Assembly: GCA_022393335.1 (NCBI GenBank)
Contig: JAJEKB010020725.1
Span: forward strand, 62,001-126,000
Length of the DNA stretch: 64,000 bases
Reading direction: 5' to 3'
Source: Macrotrachela quadricornifera
Taxonomy: Eukaryota; Rotifera; Eurotatoria; Philodinida; Philodinidae
Shown: piece after piece, positions 58,684 through 64,000 of the stretch
Layout: each line of letters opens with the position of its first letter
Numbering within the stretch: the first letter of the stretch is position 1
Made by a program: the position numbers and the translations under genes
The notes under the pieces: model-generated
What the model was told of the DNA's origin: nothing
Databases searched by the model: none
Seen by the model: the letters and a program-made list of their open reading frames with translations, nothing else

Positions 58684-59477
58684 ATGACTTCGATAGCAAC
58701 CCCGCGCTCATCTTTTAATAGAACAGAGTATAATAAAGTTATATATATTAATGTTGGCGGTGAAGTAATAGCTACAACATATTCTACCCTATCATATATT
58801 CCAAATACAAAATTTTCGTTCCTCAATGTTTGGCCTCGTGATGATAAAGGTTATATTTTTCTTGATTTATCACCAGATCTCTTTAAACATTTTTTTCATC
58901 AACTGCGTCGTTGGTCAATTCGTAATAATCGGTGCGCCGATGCTATATTTGAACCACCATCATGGAAAGTCAAAGATGAATTTAACGAAATGCTTATAGC
59001 ATTAGGTTTTCAAAAGTATCAACAAAGTATGTTGTCTACAAGAGAAAGTTTGGTTACAAATCTTCTTTTTATTATTTAGTTGTTCCCATTCAGTGTACTA
59101 AATACAGACGCGTTGATGATTTTACCCGTCGCGAAGGTTCGGGCTCTGGGAGATCTTGTGATACAAATGAAACAGCTGGTTGGACACGATTTGTTGATGA
59201 AGCAGGTACCGCAATCATCAATCAAATCCCAGAGTCTGGTCTGCGTTTATGCGGTGGCGGAAGTCCTGGATGGCTATTTGGTGTTTATCCTTCGGTGCTT
59301 TATTCAACAACGACTGGAACTATGTGCTACGTTAGTCCGGCCGGTACACCATGTGCACGCGTTGCCGCTCAGTCGGTGCGTGTCACTCACTGTGGTGATT
59401 ATTTTGTATTTGATATGCCAGTGGCACCTGAATGTCCACTAAGAGCTTGCAGTGTTGATCGGCCTATGCCCTTTTAA
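58684..59477 (+). CDS. BTB/T1-domain protein fused to a D8C-type Cys-rich domain
   Basis: Exon 1 is 58684-59026 and exon 2 is 59080-59477. The 53-bp intron (GTATGTTG..TTATTTAG) is phase 1 and the exons sum to 247 codons. Residues about 17-105 form a K+-channel-tetramerisation (KCTD-like BTB) domain: VIYINVGGEVIATTYSTLSYIP, then FLDLSPDLFKHFFHQLRRW. Residues about 120-240 form a Cys-rich module like D8C of uromodulin/GP2/OIT3: CTKYRRVDDFTR, AGWTRFVDEAG, LRLCGGGSPGWLFGVYPS, MCYVSP, THCGDYFVFDM and APECPLRAC. BTB domains are cytosolic and D8C modules normally extracellular, yet no signal peptide or membrane helix is seen. The upstream TTG at 58651 is not needed as a start. Function unknown. Confidence 0.78.
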
Positions 59478-60494
59478 GCACATTTATTTGATTACGACAC
59501 AAACGATACTAATCTGCACTAGAAAGAAACAATTATTTGTTCTTAGTCACTATAGGTTTATAATGATTTTCGAAATATATACGTTTGTTAATTGAAGTTA
59601 ATTAAATATTATCGAACTTAATTTTAGTGAAAAGAATTACTGGTAGTATAATGGTTGAAACCTGAATTCAATTATCGTAATCTATTGATGGTAGTCATAT
59701 ATTTAGCTATATCATTATTTTTCTTCTCAACCTAATAGAAATATTCTAATCTCTGATAATTGAGTATTAAGAGAGGTTCCATGACTTCATCAAAGAATCG
59801 CGGTACTCGATAAAATATAGATTTTTTATTCTCTTTTTGTTCAGCATCATTCGAAATCTCTGAATCCAAATATTCAGTGCATTTGATTGAATTGTCGAGG
59901 AATTAGAAGAATTTTACTGTCAAACACTCTCGAGTCTTTTTGAAAAATGTTGTTAAAAACCATCTTTATAAACTTGAGTTATTTTAAACGACAGTAAATG
60001 AACTAAAATCCTCCTCTTATGTATCAAGAGATAGAGCATCAAAAGCTGAACAAAAGTGCCGATTTGTATGTAATTTTTTATAAAACGATCAAGAGCTTTT
60101 AACGAAATACTTTTCATGATATTAGGGTGAGGGTGAGGATGAGAGAATGATGATGACAAAAAGTTCAAGTGTGAAGAAGAAATGCCGATACCGGTAGCCC
60201 GGTTTAGGCGAGGAACAAGCCTAGAAAATAAAAGGAGAATAAACTAAAAAGGATTAAAGTAAAAACCAACATATAGACAGGACAACACTTGGAGAACAGC
60301 ACAAACATATATGACAACAGAAGGACCTATATACAAAAGTATGTACACACGAGTTGATCTTGTTTGTCAGCTGATAATCATCTACATGTACAGTACGGCG
60401 GCACCCATCCGACTGTTATCTCTAGATCCCAAACTGGTCTAATTCCAGTAGCCGTCATCATATTCCACAGTCAGGTACATGTAGACTTTGGTCA
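59478..60494. other. Intergenic, no supported gene
   Basis: AT-rich to about 60180, then a GC-richer stretch (60185-60490: CCGGTAGCCCGGTTTAGG, ACGGCGGCACCCATCCG) that looks like the untranslated 3' part of the transposable element whose zinc-finger ORF follows on the minus strand. Confidence 0.45.
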
Positions 60495-60762
60495 CTAAGC
60501 CACAACATTTTGTTTTCCCAGCCACACTTTCACACATGCTTTCACATGTGATGTGGCACCTTGAGGTTTCAGCACTCTTCTGCATGTTTGATTTGGGTAT
60601 ATATATTCATCATCGTTGTTTTTCAACAACAGTTCTACTATTTTCATTGGTCGTGTAGTCGTTATCTGATGTTGCACTGTTGATAGTTGAACGTTTTGTG
60701 CAGTAGTTTGTATGTCTGTGATATTTTTGTTCGCACAAATGCGTTGATGTATTTTTAGCAGG
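60495..60762 (-). pseudogene. Zinc-finger ORF fragment of a transposable element
   Basis: The minus-strand frame has KIHQRICANKN (second half of a C2HC finger of the form GLxIHQRxC) and further on TCRRVLKPQGATSHVKACVKVW (another C-H-C knuckle). Such fingers occur at the N-terminus of retroelement or transposon ORFs. The first half of the first finger is missing because another transposon terminus begins at 60763. The residues before KIH in this frame come from that terminus and are not part of the original protein. Confidence 0.45.
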
Positions 60763-60955
60763 GCTGCCAAACCTCCTGATTTGTTCAGAAGTCTCCTGAT
60801 TTTTTACCTTTTCCCTGATTGAAAATCTCCTGATTTCAGGAGCTGATTTTTACCATTTTCTCCTGGTTTTTTACATGTTTCCTGATTCAAAATCCTCCGA
60901 TTTGAACGGCTGCTTTTTAACATTTTCTCTTGATTTTAGTCTTCCCTTAGTCGAC
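60763..60955. mobile_element. Transposon terminus with CTCCTGATTT array
   Basis: CAGGGCTGCCAAAC, a hAT-like terminus, starts at about 60763. It is followed by at least six degenerate copies of TCTCCTGATTTT (to about 60940). The opposite end is not found in the window. Same design as the other array-bearing ends. Confidence 0.6.
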
Positions 60956-61383
60956 AATGATTGACATATGTTTAGCTTATAGAAATTCTAGGAAAGAAAA
61001 ACGAGAATATAACCAGTATTTAATAGATATCATAAATAATAATAAAAACACTTTACTTTTTATGCTTTCTCCTAACTCTCTAACGGTTAAATTTTTTTTG
61101 AAACTAACTTATGTACTTTTTAAAAAAGCCGAGTTGGTATTTTTTGAATAACGTTTGATAAGAACATCGCAGAGTCGCGGTTTTCACCATTGGAGAGAGC
61201 AGATGAAAACTCATCGATTCATATAAGACAATGACTATTAACTTAGATTTTCTAAGGTTATGAATGGCACTGCTGGTAAAATAAAATATCTTGTACTAAC
61301 TAAAGTAGTTTACAACGATGGTATGAACTGGAACCACCAACTGATGATCTGCAAAACTGTAAGGCTAAGGTTCAAAGTTTCAC
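60956..61383. other. Intergenic, no supported gene
   Basis: AT-rich flank to the left of the gypsy LTR. The small frame from 60957 has no recognisable domain. Confidence 0.4.
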
Positions 61384-61640
61384 TGTGTCACGTCTTGTAG
61401 TTCAATAAATAGGATCTTCGGAAAGATGTTTATTGAAGGAAAAGAGAGAGAGAGAAAACAAGGAGAGATGTGGATATAAAAGTACACACTCACACACACA
61501 TAAAGACAGCTATATATATGTGTGTACGTTGGATAAAACCAAGAACAGAAAGGACAAATCCCATGACACACTGTTAAGAGATATGGATAATCCCAATATC
61601 ACTCCAGGGTAGAAGACGTGGATTATTCCACTATCTCACA
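61384..61640 (-). repeat. 3' LTR of a Ty3/gypsy retrotransposon
   Basis: On the minus strand the LTR begins TGTGAGATAG and ends GTGACACA (TG..CA). It is directly preceded by the polypurine tract AAAGCGGAGG (61641-61650). Inside are a TATATATA stretch and AATAAA (CTTCAATAAACATC). Length 257 bp. The 5' LTR is outside the window or lost. GA and CA microsatellites (about 61440-61460 and 61485-61500) lie within it. Confidence 0.8.
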
Positions 61641-61650
61641 CCTCCGCTTT
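61641..61650 (-). other. Polypurine tract of the gypsy element
   Basis: AAAGCGGAGG on the minus strand lies directly before the LTR and overlaps the pol stop codon (61649-61651). It primes plus-strand DNA synthesis in this class of element. Confidence 0.75.
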
Positions 61651-63692
61651 AAATTTCATTGATCAACCGTTTCACTGGCTTCCTATCTCTTGATGAACGT
61701 CGAAGTTGTTGTGGTTGTTTTGTACATTGTGTCGTACGTTGTTGTGGAGGTTGCTGAGTTGATTGATGATCAGTAGAAATAGAAACTTCATCTATTTCGA
61801 ACAAAATATCATCGTCGTTGTTTTTAAATGACGAAGTTGAATTTGATTCTCATGTCGTTTCCATTGTTGATGTTCTACTTGTACATTCCAAAGCCGATTT
61901 CCAATCCGATTTGTAAGTACACCAGGAGTCCATTTGACATTGTTTGTTGCATTGCGGAAATCACGAACAATAACTTTATCACCAACATGAAATTCACGTT
62001 CTCGAGTATGTCGATCGAAATTTTGTTTATACCGTTCTTGAGCAGCACTTGATGCATCTTTTGCAGTAGGTCGAATAAGATCAAGAACAGTTCGTAATTG
62101 TCGTTTCAGGAATAGTTCGGCCGGAGATAAATTAGTTGTAGCATGAGGTGTTGATCTGTAAGAAAACAAAAACTTAGTTAAAACTTGTTGTACATCACCA
62201 CCTCCACCACTAATTCCTTTCTTGATAGCTGTTTTAACTGTATCAACATATTTCTCGGCCTGTCCATTTGATTGTGGATGACCAGGTGACGTTCGAAAAT
62301 GTCGTATACCATGACGTGCACAAAAATCACTAAAGTCTTTGGACGTGAATTGAGTTCCATTGTCTGAAACTATCTCTTCGCACAGACCATACCGGGAGAA
62401 AAGTGAATATAAAACATCAATTGTTGCAGTAGTTGTGATGTGGTCCATTGTTGCCACTTCTAGCCATTTAGAATGCGCATCCACAATAATTAAGAAAAAT
62501 TTATTGAAAAATTTTCCCATGAAATCGATGTGTATTCGTTGCCAAGGAAGTTCAGGAACTGGCCATTGATTTAATGGACTTTTTGCAGGTTGTTTTGAAT
62601 TTAAAGAACAACTTTCACACTGTTGTGCCACGTTTTCAATTTCTCTGTCCAATGAAGGCCACCAAAAGTATCGTCTAGCGTCCGATTTCATCCTACCACT
62701 TCAAGCATGTGTTGAATGTAAATGATCAAGTAATTTTTCTCTATAACAAACCGGAATAATCGTACGTAAACCCCAAGTAATACATCCTTGTGATGTTGAT
62801 AATTCATTTCGAATACGAAAATATGGTTGTAAATTATCGGGATTTGTTGTAGGCCATCCGGAAAGTATATATGTATAAACTTGTTGAAGTGTAACATCTT
62901 TTCGTGTTGCACGAGCAATTTGTGATGCATGTAAAGGTAATTCTTCTTGCAATTCCATTTGAATTGATGCGACTGTGCGAGAATCCGTTGGATCATCATC
63001 ATCAAATTGTTTGTCAGGACCAATAGGTAATCTTGATAACCCATCAGCTTGACCAAAATTGTTTGTTGACCGGTATTCAATGACATAGTTATAGCCCATC
63101 AACTTTAATGCCCACCGTTGTAATCTGTTTGCGGACGTTGTCGGAATGCCCTTTTTTGGTCCAAAAATAGTTAGGAATGGTTTGTGATCTGTTAATAACG
63201 TGAATGATCGACCTCGAAGAAATTGATCAAATTTTTGTACGCCATAAACCAGTGCCAAAGCTTCTTTCTCTATTTGTGCATAATTTTTCTCCGTCTGTGT
63301 TAATGTTTTTGAAGCGTGAGCGATTGCCTTTTCCGAACCATCATGATAACGATGATAGACCACCGCTCCCACTCCAGTGTTCGACGCATCTGCAGCCAAA
63401 ACAAGAGGAACTTTGGGGTCATAATGTGTCAACACTAGTGGAGAAGTAAGACTTTGTTTGATTGATGTAAAAGTTTGAACACATGAAGAATTCCAATCCC
63501 ATTCAGCATTTTTCTTCAATAATGCATGAAATGGAGATAAACGATCAGTCAAATTCGGGATGAATTTTGCATAGTGGTTTATCATTCCAAGAAATGATCG
63601 TAATTGTGAAATATTTGTTGGATGTGGCATTTCAACAATTGCTTTGGTTTTTGTTGGAGATGTGTGAACTCCGTTTTTGTCGGTAGCTTCTC
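61649..63692 (-). pseudogene. Ty3/gypsy Pol, 3' part: RT end, RNase H, integrase
   Basis: The frame begins in the thumb/connection region of the reverse transcriptase (KNGVHTSPTKTKAIVEMPHPTNISQLRSFLGMINHYAKF), then RNase H (LVLAADASNTGVGAVVYH, EKEALALVYGVQKF, LLTDHKPF), a linker, and integrase with a zinc-binding region ending CESCSLN and the catalytic residues in HIDFMGKF, VSDNGTQF and GQAEKYV. One in-frame TGA at about 62701 separates RNase H from integrase. A frameshift near 61830 separates the main frame from the basic tail (RRSSRDRKPVKRLI) that ends just before the polypurine tract. The 5' half of pol is missing: at 63692 the sequence changes to a short tandem repeat. The copy is defective. 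Confidence 0.85.
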
Positions 63693-63825
63693 AAAAGAGA
63701 TACTTTTTAATTAAATCACTCGCAAGTTAAAAAAAGACTTGCCTACTTAAAAATCTTAAAAGAGATACTTTAATTAAATCATTCGCAACTTAAAAAAAGC
63801 ATTTGCCTATTTAAAAATCCAAAAA
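63693..63825. repeat. Two tandem copies of a ~65-bp AT-rich unit
   Basis: AAAAGAGATACTTTTTAATT.. (63694-63757) recurs as AAAAGAGATACTTTAATTAA.. (63758-63822), with a third partial start (AAAAGAGATGTC) at about 63823. It abuts the truncated pol, so it marks the deletion or insertion breakpoint. Confidence 0.7.
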
Positions 63826-64000
63826 GAGATGTCTTTTGATGACATCTCACTATTTGAAGAATGTATAGCTATTTAAAGCTTTCGATTGTTCTGTTGTTTT
63901 CTATCATAGGATTGAAAACCAAACGAGATAATGTTTCTTGACTTCAGTGTAGTTGAACAGTTATTTTATCTCTTTATATTTCATTGTCTAATACAGTGAA
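63826..64000. other. Window end, nothing recognised
   Basis: AT-rich sequence with no identified feature. Confidence 0.4.

Noticed and set aside
62688..63086. 132-codon minus ORF overlapping gypsy Pol
   Set aside because: Alternate-frame shadow of the RNase H/linker region.
1..64000. CRISPR arrays, tRNA or rRNA genes, bacterial operons
   Set aside because: No evenly spaced identical repeats, cloverleaf-like sequences or rRNA stretches were recognised; the gene structure is eukaryotic.

Overview
The window reads as nuclear DNA of a small invertebrate, most probably a bdelloid rotifer. This is an inference from several signs. The sequence is strongly AT-rich. Introns are short (mostly 45-67 bp, GT..AG). 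There is an innexin, an intronless GPCR, extracellular Kelch, NHL and LamG proteins, several enzymes of bacterial, fungal or plant type, and a dense load of DNA transposons with few retroelements. Many exon joins below were checked by intron phase: exon lengths sum to whole codons across every join.

Layout: 1-4.4 kb holds transposon ends, an inverted repeat, a GC-rich-ended non-autonomous element and a broken APH-type kinase. 7.1-10.4 kb holds a rhodopsin-type GPCR and a CYP20-family P450. 10.5-14.3 kb is decayed: hAT transposase tail, TatD-like hydrolase relic, retroelement Gag relic. 16.9-33.6 kb is the gene-rich core: secreted Cys-rich protein, PAN/LamG protein, phi-type GST (-), NHL membrane protein (-), sulfotransferase (-), a giant Kelch-repeat membrane protein with one in-frame TGA (-), and an acetoin/diacetyl-reductase-like SDR (-) with a transposon in one intron.

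From 34 to 57.7 kb the window is mainly mobile DNA: two copies of one unfamiliar transposase family (one inside a complete element with 14-bp TIRs and an 8-bp target duplication, 50685-55226), piggyBac relics with nested insertions, a DDE_4+SWIM transposase, four large fold-back elements, three hammerhead-ribozyme-like motifs, and an innexin gene hemmed in by a piggyBac end. A 10-N gap lies at the centre of a perfect 276-bp-arm palindrome. At 58.7-59.5 kb a two-exon gene joins a BTB/T1 domain to a Cys-rich D8C-type domain. The window closes with the 3' part of a Ty3/gypsy retrotransposon (pol, polypurine tract, LTR) on the minus strand.

The clearest unusual themes are: (1) at least seven transposon ends carrying subterminal arrays of degenerate 7-12 bp repeats, each with its own motif; (2) the hammerhead-like trio with compensating stem changes; (3) the BTB-D8C fusion; (4) otherwise intact genes interrupted once, by a TGA or a homopolymer slip. 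No operon-like or pathway grouping of host genes is evident; several are plausible detoxification or horizontally acquired enzymes (P450, GST, SDR, sulfotransferase, APH kinase).
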